Of a DNA stretch of 39,236 nt, positions 6,802-15,328 are shown in pieces. Location of the stretch: assembly GCA_947564305.1 (NCBI GenBank), contig CANOBT010000039.1:1-39236 (forward strand), read 5' to 3'. Position numbers and translations under genes: made by a program. The number at the start of each line of letters is the position of its first letter. The stretch's first letter is position 1. Source of the DNA: an uncultured Lachnospiraceae bacterium. GTDB lineage: Bacteria > Bacillota_A > Clostridia > Lachnospirales > Lachnospiraceae. The notes under the pieces are model-generated. The model was given only the letters and a program-made list of their open reading frames with translations. It was not told where the DNA came from and made no database searches.

Positions 6802-8099
6802 TGGAAAGAGATAGGAAGATGGTTGATTTAAAAGGGAAAAAATTATTGATTTTGGCTGGTGCAGGTGTGCATTCCAAAGTAGTGCGCGCTGCAAAGGAGA
6901 TGGGGATTTATACGATTGTAACCGATTATCTGGAAGATTCACCGGCTAAACTGATCGCAGATGAGGCTTGGATGCTCAGTGTAACGGATGTGGACGCTAT
7001 TGTGGAACGTTGTCGTGCAGAGGGCGTGGATGGTGTTGTGAATTTCTGCATAGATCCTGCACAGAAGCCTTATCAGCAGATTTGTGAAAAATTAGGGGTG
7101 CCATGTTATGGTACAAAGGAAGAATTTGAAATCTTTACGGATAAACGTCAATTTAAAGAGTGCTGTTCCACACATCACGTGGATGTAATTCCGGATTATG
7201 CAGAGCAGGAGATTCTGGATGGGGCGGTGGAGTATCCTGTCTTTGTAAAACCTTCGATTAGCAGTGGATCCCGTGGGCAGTCGCTTTGCTTTAATAAAGA
7301 AGAAGCGCTGAAAGGAATTGAGGTTGCAAAGCAGAATTCCCGTGATGGCGATTTTATTTGTGAAAGGCACATGAAAGATTGTCAGGATATCGGAACAGCC
7401 TTTTTTGTAATTGATGGTGAGCCCTATCTGGTAAAATTTGGCGATAGGCATCTGGGCAGGGAGGAAGATAATCTTGACAGGCAGGTTATCTGTACACAGT
7501 TGCCGTCTCCGTTTGCAACGGTGTTTATGGAACATGTTCATGACAGGGTAGTTGCTATGATAAAGGCCCTGGGCATTAAGTTTGGTCCGGTATTTATGCA
7601 GGGTTTCGCCGATGGGAACACGGTTTATTATTATGATCCGGCAAGGCGTATGCCTGGTGGAGATTATGACCTTGTTCTGAAGGAAGCTACTGGTTTTGAT
7701 ACGGTAAGGACGGTTATAGCGTTTGCATTGACAGGGGATCCGAAAGTCTGTTTTGGTAATCCGAAGGAGGCATATAACCTGAATAACGGTGAAGCACTGC
7801 TGATAACGTTTAGTGTGCGTCCTGGCAGGATGGCACGGGTGGAGGGCTTTGATGAGCTCTTAAAGCATCCGGATGTTGTATATGGCAGGCAGATTATTCC
7901 GGAAGGAAGTATTATTCCGAATACCGGTGATATTCAGCAGCGTGTAGCTGCGGTTGGTGCATATATACGGGACAGGAGTCGGATTAGTGCTTTCGTTGAT
8001 TATGTTTATAAGACTTACAGGATCAGCGATGAGAACGGCAAGGATATGATCGTATCCAGATATGAATATAAAGGATCCTATGAGCAGAGCGAGAGGTAA
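6798..8099 (+). CDS. ATP-grasp ligase (PurK/CarB-like)
   Basis: ATP-grasp enzymes activate a carboxylate as acyl phosphate and join it to an amine. The N-terminal part (GKKLLILAGAGVHSKVV) is a Rossmann-like pre-ATP-grasp domain. The ATP-grasp core has PVFVKPSISSGSRGQ (nucleotide lysine and glycine loop), GDRHLGREED, and RMPGGDYDLVL. The C-terminal part fits the usual closing domain, and its 433 residues match the family. The gene overlaps the aminotransferase stop by four bases, and its own stop overlaps the PrpD-like gene by one. This tight coupling suggests it ligates an acid, perhaps the product of the next two enzymes, to the sugar amine made by the aminotransferase. A second in-frame ATG at 6819 is possible but less well spaced. 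The substrate is inferred. Confidence 0.85.
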   Translation: MMERDRKMVDLKGKKLLILAGAGVHSKVVRAAKEMGIYTIVTDYLEDSPAKLIADEAWMLSVTDVDAIVERCRAEGVDGVVNFCIDPAQKPYQQICEKLGVPCYGTKEEFEIFTDKRQFKECCSTHHVDVIPDYAEQEILDGAVEYPVFVKPSISSGSRGQSLCFNKEEALKGIEVAKQNSRDGDFICERHMKDCQDIGTAFFVIDGEPYLVKFGDRHLGREEDNLDRQVICTQLPSPFATVFMEHVHDRVVAMIKALGIKFGPVFMQGFADGNTVYYYDPARRMPGGDYDLVLKEATGFDTVRTVIAFALTGDPKVCFGNPKEAYNLNNGEALLITFSVRPGRMARVEGFDELLKHPDVVYGRQIIPEGSIIPNTGDIQQRVAAVGAYIRDRSRISAFVDYVYKTYRISDENGKDMIVSRYEYKGSYEQSER

Positions 8100-9481
8100 T
8101 GTATTTGAAGGATAAAAACCGACAGGATTATATAGATAAGTTATTGGATTTCATATTAGAGGTGGATACTCATGCTCTGGGCATGGATGTCTTGAATCAG
8201 GCAAGAAAATGCTTTCTTGATCTTGCCGGTGTTCTGTGTGCAGGAGCAAAAAATAACAGTTCACAAAGGGCGGCCGATTATGTGACGAAGAATTTCGGCA
8301 TCGGTGGGCAATTTCATATATTCTCCACAGGCGAAAAATCAAGTCTTATAGGGGCCGCACTTGCAAATGGAATGGCGGCGAATGCACTGGATATGGACGA
8401 TGGATATAGTCTTCTAAGGGGACATCCCGGTTCGGGGTTCTTCGGTGCATTAATTACTGCTGCAGAAGGGAGCGGCTGTACCTATGGGGAATTTTTGACG
8501 ACGCTTACGGTATCTTATGAAGTATCCATCCGACAGGGATATGCTATCCGTGATTTTTATAAATGGGATCATAGCTCCGGATGTTATTCTGCATTTGCTA
8601 CGGCGGCTGGAGTAGGCAGACTGTTGAAGCTTTCCAGAGATGAATTGGAGATGGCGTTGGGAATCAGTGATTTTATTGCACCGCTGAACCCGGCGAAAAG
8701 ATCTTGTTATATCCCGTCAATGAATAAGGATGGTATTTATTACGGCCAGCATGTCGGGACGCAGGCAGTTATGTTGGCAAGAAGTGGGGTTACAGGCAAA
8801 AACCCCGTGATCTTTGATGAAGCATATTGGCAGTATTTAGATACATTAGGTAAGAAATTTTATTTGTTTGACCTGTATATAAAATTTTATTCCTGCTGCC
8901 GTTGGGTACATAGTCCGATTCTCGCAGTGAAATCGCTGATGGAAGAACATAATATTACGGCAGAGAATATCGACATTGTGGATATCTATTCCTTTGGGAA
9001 TGCAGACACGCTGTATAAGGGGGCGCCGAGGAATGAGGATGAGGCACAATATAATATCAAATATCCGGTTGCAGCGCAGATCTTGTTTGGCGACTGCGGG
9101 CCACTGGAGAGCAGCACGACAAAGATGATGGATGCGTGTGTTGCACCAATGATTGAAAGGATCCATTTTCACCATGAGCCGGAATATGATGAGGCGTTTC
9201 CAGGCAGAAGACTCAGCAGAGCAGAGATAACGTTGAGGGATGGCAGGAAGCTTATGTCCGATACATTTGAGCCGCAGGGAGACCGGAACGCGGATGTGAC
9301 AATAGAGGATATCGCAGCCAAGGCCAAAAAGATTAATGAGCTATATGCAGAGCCAAAATGTGTAGATGGGCTGATCAGAGATATACTGGACACTTCATTG
9401 GATGCACCTTTTGATAGAATACTTGAGAAAATTATGATATTGGCGGCAAGGAATATTCATCCGGAGATAGAGTTTATTTAA
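8099..9481 (+). CDS. MmgE/PrpD family protein
   Basis: The family includes 2-methylcitrate dehydratase, cis-aconitate decarboxylase and iminodisuccinate epimerase, all acting on di- or tricarboxylic acids. The protein has 460 residues, normal for the family. Recognisable parts are GAALANGMAANALDMDD (about residues 83-99), RGHPGSG just after, SYEVSIRQG and ATAAGVGRLLKLSRDE. It starts in the stop of the ATP-grasp gene (TAATG overlap). A PrpD relative inside a polysaccharide locus is unusual. Together with the cyclodeaminase-family gene after it, it suggests formation or epimerisation of an unusual acid or amino acid for decoration. An epimerase or decarboxylase role fits better than propionate metabolism, because no prpB, prpC or acnD neighbours are present. 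This is inference. Confidence 0.85.
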   Translation: MYLKDKNRQDYIDKLLDFILEVDTHALGMDVLNQARKCFLDLAGVLCAGAKNNSSQRAADYVTKNFGIGGQFHIFSTGEKSSLIGAALANGMAANALDMDDGYSLLRGHPGSGFFGALITAAEGSGCTYGEFLTTLTVSYEVSIRQGYAIRDFYKWDHSSGCYSAFATAAGVGRLLKLSRDELEMALGISDFIAPLNPAKRSCYIPSMNKDGIYYGQHVGTQAVMLARSGVTGKNPVIFDEAYWQYLDTLGKKFYLFDLYIKFYSCCRWVHSPILAVKSLMEEHNITAENIDIVDIYSFGNADTLYKGAPRNEDEAQYNIKYPVAAQILFGDCGPLESSTTKMMDACVAPMIERIHFHHEPEYDEAFPGRRLSRAEITLRDGRKLMSDTFEPQGDRNADVTIEDIAAKAKKINELYAEPKCVDGLIRDILDTSLDAPFDRILEKIMILAARNIHPEIEFI

Positions 9482-9525
9482 GCGAAGCAAAGAAAACGAA
9501 ATATTTGAGGGAGGAAGAAAAAAGA

Positions 9526-10659
9526 GTGTCTAAAAATATTGATTTTTTATATTTGAATGAGCAGGACATGTTGAAAGCAGGAGTGAAAGATGTGCATCGG
9601 TGCATGGATGCTATGGAAGAGATGTTTGTCCTGTTGAATAAAGGGGATTACCGTATGGGTGGTGAAAATGCGAATGAGCATGGAATCCGGGTGACTTTCC
9701 CAAAGACATCCGAGATACCTGGCATGCCGTTACATGAACCGGACAAGAGATTTTTTGCCATGCCTGCCTACTTGGGCGGCAGGTTTCATGCATTCGCTGT
9801 CAAATGCTACGGATCCAATCCGCATAATCCGGAGAAGGGCCTCCCACGCTCCGTGTTGATGTTATCCCTCCTTGATGCTGAGACAGGAGTGCCGATGGCT
9901 TATATGTCGGCAAATATCCTTAGTGCAATGAGAACGGGCGCCACTGCGGGTCTGGGTGTGAGATTTTTCAGTAATGAGGATGCAGCTACAGTTGCAATTA
10001 TAGGCCCAGGCACGATGAGCCGTTATACGATGCTGGCTTTTATGGATGCACAGCCTGATATCAGAAAAGTGAAGATTAAAGGCCGCGGGCAGGCGAATAC
10101 AGAGAGATTTATCGGATTCTGCAAGGAAAACTTTCCACAGATAAAGGAGTATGAAGTGTGCGGAACCATAGAGGACGCATGCCGGGATGCAGACATCGTA
10201 TTCTTCGGCACAACAAATGCCGCAAGATTTGAAGACAATCCAAATGTGGAACACTCCTGGCTGAAGCCGGGCTGTGTAGTTATCGCTGCATCTGCGCTTC
10301 GTGTAGAAACGGATCTTTTGGCGGCCCCAGACGTGAAGCTGATCTCAGATAATTATAAAATGTATGATGGCTGGGGAACCGGACAGCAGCTGCCGACGCA
10401 GAAAAATGTCTCCACACTGCTTGGGATGGGGTATTTTGACGCCGTCAGCGAAGGAAAAATAAGCAAAGATATGATCACGGATCTTGGAAAGGTGATTTGT
10501 GGTGAAAAAGCGGCAAGGGATGATAAAAACCAGATTATCCTTTATGCGGTTGGCGGCATGCCTGTAGAGGATGTCGCATGGGCAAATGATTGTTACTATA
10601 AGGCATTGGAAGAAGGAGTCGGCATCAGACTGAACCTTTGGGAAGAACCAGCTCTTTGA
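9526..10659 (+). CDS. Ornithine cyclodeaminase / mu-crystallin family NAD(P)-dependent enzyme
   Basis: Members include ornithine cyclodeaminase, alanine dehydrogenase, opine-type dehydrogenases and SbnB. The start is the GTG at 9526, because GGGAGGA lies at 9510-9516; a TTG at 9505 is in frame but has no site. The protein has about 377 residues, somewhat longer than the usual 320-350. Family marks are FAMPAYLGG, SANILSAMRTGATAG (the substrate-binding Arg-Thr motif), the dinucleotide loop IIGPGTMSRY and the late block GGMPVEDVAW. It may form or oxidise an imine or secondary amine of an amino acid. Its place between the PrpD-like gene and the priming transferase, with an amino-acid permease nearby, points to supply of an amino-acid building block. 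The exact reaction is unknown. Confidence 0.85.
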   Translation: MSKNIDFLYLNEQDMLKAGVKDVHRCMDAMEEMFVLLNKGDYRMGGENANEHGIRVTFPKTSEIPGMPLHEPDKRFFAMPAYLGGRFHAFAVKCYGSNPHNPEKGLPRSVLMLSLLDAETGVPMAYMSANILSAMRTGATAGLGVRFFSNEDAATVAIIGPGTMSRYTMLAFMDAQPDIRKVKIKGRGQANTERFIGFCKENFPQIKEYEVCGTIEDACRDADIVFFGTTNAARFEDNPNVEHSWLKPGCVVIAASALRVETDLLAAPDVKLISDNYKMYDGWGTGQQLPTQKNVSTLLGMGYFDAVSEGKISKDMITDLGKVICGEKAARDDKNQIILYAVGGMPVEDVAWANDCYYKALEEGVGIRLNLWEEPAL

Positions 10660-10680
10660 TTCCTGTTTGACACAGAGAGA

Positions 10681-11556
10681 ATGACGGATATGAAAGAAAA
10701 ATCAGAGGGCTATATTAACTTAAGCAATGTGCAGGGTGTCCCACGAGGTGAGCTGTTTAGAATGGTTCAGCAGGTGATTGCGGAAGAAAATCTTGCCTAT
10801 GTGAATGCAAATGAAGAAAAGGTGGTGCCTCGTAGAAGCATTTATACACGGTTTGGCAAACGTTTTCTTGATATTGTATTGTCGGCAGCCGCATTGATCA
10901 TTACTTCGCCCGTCAACCTGATACTCGCCATATGTACTTATTTTGATGTAGGCAGGCCTGTTATTTTCCGTCAGAAGCGTGCAGGGCTTGACGGGAAACC
11001 TTTTACGATCATTAAATTTCGGAATATGACCAATGAGAAAGATCAAAACGGTGATTTGCTGCCACCGGTTCAGAGGGTGACGAAGCTGGGAAGGTTCGTG
11101 AGAAAGACATCCCTGGATGAGTTGATGAACTTTGTGAGTGTACTGCATGGGGATATGAGTCTGATCGGACCGCGGCCGCTTCTGATGGAATATTATCAGC
11201 TTTACAGCGACAGACATAAAGAAAGACAGTCTGTAAGACCAGGTCTGGAATGTCCGATGATACATAGGATGGACGATAGAATTACATGGAAGAGGCAGTT
11301 TGAAAATGACATATATTATGTTGAGAATGTGAGCCTGCTACTTGATATTAAGCTTGCCTTTTTGCTGGTGAGAATGGTTTTCAGAAGAAAGGGGGCATCC
11401 TGTAGATGTGATGGCATGCGTGGCACATTTATGGGATATGGCAGGGATGGCTCCAGCATCGACTCCTATGAGGTGCCAATGCATTATTATGAGAAAGCAA
11501 TCGAGCGACTGGGATATAATGTGAGGATGGCAGGTACAGCCATGGAGGGCAGATGA
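10681..11556 (+). CDS. Priming sugar transferase (polyprenyl-phosphate PGT), locus A
   Basis: This is a monotopic phosphoglycosyl transferase that puts the first sugar phosphate on undecaprenyl phosphate and so starts the repeat unit. The reentrant membrane helix follows RFGKRFLDIVLSAAALIITS (about residues 60-80). Then come RQKRAGLDGKPFTIIKFRNM, the catalytic Asp-Glu in KTSLDELMN, and GDMSLIGPRPLL. The usual PGITGWAQVNGR block reads RPGLECPMIHRMDDR here, clearly different. About 60 residues follow (MRGTFMGYGRDGSS and on) that the minimal family lacks. It has 291 residues. The start at 10681 has only a weak purine-rich site, and an ATG at 10690 is possible. It stands between the amino-acid block and the permease, so the primed sugar may be the modified one. 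Confidence 0.88.
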   Translation: MTDMKEKSEGYINLSNVQGVPRGELFRMVQQVIAEENLAYVNANEEKVVPRRSIYTRFGKRFLDIVLSAAALIITSPVNLILAICTYFDVGRPVIFRQKRAGLDGKPFTIIKFRNMTNEKDQNGDLLPPVQRVTKLGRFVRKTSLDELMNFVSVLHGDMSLIGPRPLLMEYYQLYSDRHKERQSVRPGLECPMIHRMDDRITWKRQFENDIYYVENVSLLLDIKLAFLLVRMVFRRKGASCRCDGMRGTFMGYGRDGSSIDSYEVPMHYYEKAIERLGYNVRMAGTAMEGR

Positions 11557-12990
11557 GTGGAGCAGAAAGGGTTTAAGAAAGTAATGAATGCCGGCGATGT
11601 ACTGGTCATAGCCTTTGGTGCAATGATTGGTTGGGGGTGGGTAGTATCGACTGGCGGATGGATCCTAAATGCCGGTACATTTGGCACAATGTTGGGTTTT
11701 GTCATTGGCGGTCTTATGATTTATTTTGTAGGGTTGACATACGCAGAGCTAACATCAGTCATGCCCAAATGCGGTGGCGAACATGTATTCAGTTACCGTG
11801 CTTTTGGGAGTGTGGGATCTTTCATTTGTACATGGGCGATCATATTGAGTTATATTGGGGTTGCCTGCTTTGAGGCCGTTTCTTTGCCTACCATAATCCA
11901 GTATATTTTCCCTGGATTCCTGAAGGGATATCTGTATACGGTTGCCGGTTTTGATATTTACGCCACATGGGTGGCGGTTGCAGTTATATGTGCATTGACG
12001 ATCACGCTAGTCAATATTCGGGGTGTGAAAGCAGCAGCAATGTTACAGAAGGTTCTGACTATCGTGATAGCGGTTGTCGGAATTATTCTGGTCGCAGCTT
12101 CAGCGGTTAATGGATCGCCGGACAACCTTCAGGAGCAGTTTATTGTTGGTGAGAACGGCGGCGCTAGAATAAAGAATATCCTTGCAGTTGCCGTAGTGGC
12201 GCCGTTTTTCCTGATGGGGTTTGATGTTATTCCACAGGCAGCCGAAGAGATCAACGTTCCCTTGAGGAAAGTCGGGAAACTCATCATGGTCTCTATCATT
12301 TGTGCCGTTGTCTTTTATGCACTTGTTGTTTTTGCGGTTGGCTATGCCATGAATATAGAAGAGATAGAAGCGGCATCCAAAGGGACGGGGCTTGTGACTG
12401 CCGAAGCTATGGCCAAGGTCTTTAACAGCAGTCATATGTCTAAGATTCTGATATTGGGCGGCATGTGTGGAATTGTGACGAGCTGGAATTCTTTCCTGAT
12501 TGGTGGGAGCAGGGCCGTCTATTCTATGGCGGAATCTTATATGATTCCCCATGTTTTCGCTAAACTGCATCCGCAATATAAAACACCTGTTATAGCGTTG
12601 CTTCTGGTAGGCGGGTTGTCTGTGATATCTCCATTTTTTGGAAGGGCTATGCTGGTATGGATCTCGGATTCCGCGAGTTTTGCTTGTTGCATTGCATATT
12701 GCATAGTAGCGTTGTCCTTTGTCGTGCTGCGGCGGAAAGAGCCAGATATGCGAAGGCCATATAAAGTCAGAAATTACAGATTGATCGGCGGCCTTGCCAC
12801 TGTTTTGTCCGGATTTATGGCAGCGATGTATCTGATTCCTGGTTCCGGAAGCACACTTGCACCACAGGAGATAATAATTGCGGGCAGCTGGGCTATTCTG
12901 GGAGTTCTCTTTTTCATGGTCAGCAGGAGGAAATATAAGGAGAAGTTTGGTGTGGTAGAACTTTCAAAAGACGGTTTTGACGAAGATTAA
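11557..12990 (+). CDS. APC-superfamily amino acid permease
   Basis: This is a 477-residue polytopic transporter with about 12 hydrophobic segments. The APC signature is clear at the N-terminus: GDVLVIAFGAMIGWGW, then TYAELTSVMPKCGGEHVFSY, and later FFLMGFDVIPQAAEEINVP. It starts at GTG 11557, immediately after the transferase stop, with GGAGGG at 11544-11549. Amino-acid permeases are rare inside polysaccharide loci. The presence of one here, beside an ATP-grasp ligase, a cyclodeaminase-family enzyme and a PrpD-like protein, suggests that an imported amino acid or amine feeds the decoration pathway. It may also be a wrongly co-opted transporter with an unrelated role. The substrate cannot be read from the sequence. 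Its end overlaps the longest version of the next frame, but not the start chosen there. Confidence 0.9.
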   Translation: MEQKGFKKVMNAGDVLVIAFGAMIGWGWVVSTGGWILNAGTFGTMLGFVIGGLMIYFVGLTYAELTSVMPKCGGEHVFSYRAFGSVGSFICTWAIILSYIGVACFEAVSLPTIIQYIFPGFLKGYLYTVAGFDIYATWVAVAVICALTITLVNIRGVKAAAMLQKVLTIVIAVVGIILVAASAVNGSPDNLQEQFIVGENGGARIKNILAVAVVAPFFLMGFDVIPQAAEEINVPLRKVGKLIMVSIICAVVFYALVVFAVGYAMNIEEIEAASKGTGLVTAEAMAKVFNSSHMSKILILGGMCGIVTSWNSFLIGGSRAVYSMAESYMIPHVFAKLHPQYKTPVIALLLVGGLSVISPFFGRAMLVWISDSASFACCIAYCIVALSFVVLRRKEPDMRRPYKVRNYRLIGGLATVLSGFMAAMYLIPGSGSTLAPQEIIIAGSWAILGVLFFMVSRRKYKEKFGVVELSKDGFDED

Positions 12991-13042
12991 GCTAGGGCAT
13001 ACGGCAGGGGTGGGATGTCATATGCATGGAGGTGGATTTAAA

Positions 13043-14224
13043 ATGGACAAAAGCAGGTTGTGTTATATTGTGCGTAGCCACTATCCGGAGGCGTTTGGTA
13101 TCCGTAAGTTCATGCAGCGCCTGAAGGTTAAACGGATCTGCCGCTATTTCCTGACAGAAGAGGAAGTGAAGATCTGTGAGTGGGATGATAGCAGAAAGAA
13201 AGATATCATTGCTCCTTATCTGAAAAAGTGGGAGCGACAGCTGTATTCGACAGTGGCGGAGATGGAGGATATCCTGAGAAACGCAGCGGTGTATCGCAAA
13301 ATGGATAAAGACAGACTTCGGACGGACATGCTGTTTTGCCGTCTGGCCTATGGTTTTAGTCCATCTGAATATGTTAGTTTTGCTTTGGAAACAAGGACTC
13401 CACAGGAGAGAAAAGCATTTGAGTCCGATACAGACACAAATGAATTTGGCTATTCTGTCAATAATATCCGCTCTCTTCAGTCTATTTTGGATAAAGGAGA
13501 CAGCTGCCGGAGATTTTCGGAATATTTCAAGCGTGACACGTTGATCATTGAGAACTATAGGGATTATGACAGATTCTGTGATTTTCTAAAGAGGCATCCT
13601 GTATTCGTCGAGAAGAATGTGTTTTCCAGTATGGGAAAGGGAACAAGACTCGTCGATGTTTCAGAACTGGGAATGGATGAGAAAAGCTATTTTGATAGTC
13701 TGATCAGAACCGGGAAGTATCTTCTGGAGGAACGGGTATATCAGCGCCCGGAGATGGCTAAGTTCAATGGCTCCAGCGTGAATACAATTCGTTGTATGAC
13801 TTTTCGGACGGAGCAGGGAATTGAGGTGCCATATTGCTTTATGCGTACAGGACGTAACGGGTCTTTTGTGGATAACGGAGGTTCTGGCGGGCTGGTAATC
13901 GGTGTGGATGCTGTGACGGGCGTCGTGAACACAGACGGATACGATGAGTATAATAACTGTTATCCACAACATCCCGATACGGGTGTCACATTTCAGGGGA
14001 GCCAGATTCCGGCATGGAATGAAGTGATTTCTTTGTGCAAGGATGCGGCAGCAAAGATAAAGGATATTGGATATCTGTCATGGGATCTTGCCTGTACGGA
14101 TCAAGGATGGGTTGTAATCGAAGTGAACGAGGTAGGACAGTTTATCGGACCGCAGATGACAATGAAGAGAGGAATCAAAAAGGAGTTGGAAGCGTATCTG
14201 ACGAGGATGCCAAAAGTGGTGTAA
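13043..14224 (+). CDS. Sugar-transfer-associated ATP-grasp protein
   Basis: It resembles the ATP-grasp group found in glycan loci (the type Pfam calls sugar-transfer associated). The start at 13043 is well supported by GGAGGTG at 13028-13034; the frame is open further upstream to 12977, but without a site. The protein has 393 residues. Visible marks are PVFVEKNVFSSMGKGTRLV (nucleotide-binding lysine region), GKYLLEERVYQ, SSVNTIRCMTFR, DNGGSGGLVIGVD and the late metal-binding WVVIEVNEVGQ. Such proteins are proposed to join amino acids or other carboxylates to glycans, or to tailor teichuronic-like polymers. It is the second ATP-grasp of locus A, which strengthens the case for an amide- or ester-decorated glycan. 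The substrate is unknown. Confidence 0.8.
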   Translation: MDKSRLCYIVRSHYPEAFGIRKFMQRLKVKRICRYFLTEEEVKICEWDDSRKKDIIAPYLKKWERQLYSTVAEMEDILRNAAVYRKMDKDRLRTDMLFCRLAYGFSPSEYVSFALETRTPQERKAFESDTDTNEFGYSVNNIRSLQSILDKGDSCRRFSEYFKRDTLIIENYRDYDRFCDFLKRHPVFVEKNVFSSMGKGTRLVDVSELGMDEKSYFDSLIRTGKYLLEERVYQRPEMAKFNGSSVNTIRCMTFRTEQGIEVPYCFMRTGRNGSFVDNGGSGGLVIGVDAVTGVVNTDGYDEYNNCYPQHPDTGVTFQGSQIPAWNEVISLCKDAAAKIKDIGYLSWDLACTDQGWVVIEVNEVGQFIGPQMTMKRGIKKELEAYLTRMPKVV

Positions 14225-14239
14225 AGGAGATAAGTGCTA

Positions 14240-15328
14240 ATGGTAAAAATCAGCATTATCGCGCCAGTATATGGGGTAGAAAAGTACATACATCAGTTTT
14301 TGGAGAGCATTGAAGGGCAGTCCTTTAAGGATATTGAAGTGATTCTTGTAGATGATGGAAGCCCTGATAATTGTCCGAAAATTTTAGATGCTTTTGCCAA
14401 AAAGGATTCCAGATATAAGGTGATTCATCAAAAAAATGGAGGTGTTTCAGATGCGCGCAATACAGGTCTTGCTGAGATAACAGGAAAATATGTGTATATT
14501 ATTGATTCTGATGACTGGCTGGCCGAGAAGGCTCTTGAAGAATTATGGATAGAGGCAGAGAGAACAAGTGCGGATATTATATATGGGGATTACTTTACCG
14601 TTACGAAGGATGGCCAACAGTTAGTTCATGCATTTGATGAACCATTTTTTACGGATAAAAAGAGCGAAATAAAAACACTGTGCTATTCAGTTTTGAATAA
14701 TGGGGCTGTGTTATCGACTAGCTGCCCTGAATTTAAACACATCAGAGATATTGGTGGGGCGCCGTGGCGAGCGATGATCAAAGCATCGGTGATTACAAAA
14801 AGTAAACTCAGATATGATACGGATTTAAGAAATTTGGGTGAGGACATTATGTTCATGCAGCATGTTTTGGATCAGACAGACAGCGTTGCATATATACAGA
14901 AACCAATCTACCATTATCGCATGCGGGAAGAATCACTGTCACATGGATTCAAGGAAAATCTTCTGGACATATATCAAATTATATTTCAGAAGGAAGAACA
15001 ATATTTGAGTCAAAGCCAAAAAGACAGCGAATATTGGAGCTATTATTATTTTCGTATCGTTCGTTATATTAACCAATCTATGAATTATTATTTTCAAAAT
15101 AAGGACTACAATATTTCAGAGAAAAAGAGGTTTCAGGAATTTTGTATGCTGATGGATCAGGAGCCATATCATACCGCGGTAAAAGGGATTCCGCTAAATA
15201 TAATTGTACAAAAGAAAACCAAAGTAGCGGTACTGTTATTAAGGTATAAGTTTTATTCGGTATATTGGTTTTTATCTAAAATAAAAAAGTACAATTTCGG
15301 TAGTAAGGAAAGAGGAAAGGCTAAATGA
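14240..15328 (+). CDS. Glycosyltransferase family 2, locus A
   Basis: This is an inverting GT-A glycosyltransferase that extends the lipid-linked repeat unit in the cytoplasm. The start at 14240 is chosen because AAGGAG lies at 14224-14229; a GTG at 14234 is too close. Motifs are SIIAPVYGVEKYI at the N-terminus, ILVDDGSPDNCPK, NGGVSDARNTGL and the metal-binding YIIDSDDW. The protein has 362 residues, and the C-terminal half is variable, as usual for this family. Apart from the priming enzyme, it is the only conventional glycosyltransferase I see in locus A, so the repeat unit may have few sugars. Its end overlaps the pyruvyl transferase start by four bases (ATGA). Donor and linkage are unknown. 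Confidence 0.92.
   Translation: MVKISIIAPVYGVEKYIHQFLESIEGQSFKDIEVILVDDGSPDNCPKILDAFAKKDSRYKVIHQKNGGVSDARNTGLAEITGKYVYIIDSDDWLAEKALEELWIEAERTSADIIYGDYFTVTKDGQQLVHAFDEPFFTDKKSEIKTLCYSVLNNGAVLSTSCPEFKHIRDIGGAPWRAMIKASVITKSKLRYDTDLRNLGEDIMFMQHVLDQTDSVAYIQKPIYHYRMREESLSHGFKENLLDIYQIIFQKEEQYLSQSQKDSEYWSYYYFRIVRYINQSMNYYFQNKDYNISEKKRFQEFCMLMDQEPYHTAVKGIPLNIIVQKKTKVAVLLLRYKFYSVYWFLSKIKKYNFGSKERGKAK

Noticed and set aside
8099..9481. Methylcitrate cycle gene (propionate breakdown) for the PrpD-like protein
   Set aside because: None of the other methylcitrate genes are nearby, and the gene overlaps an ATP-grasp gene of a glycan locus.
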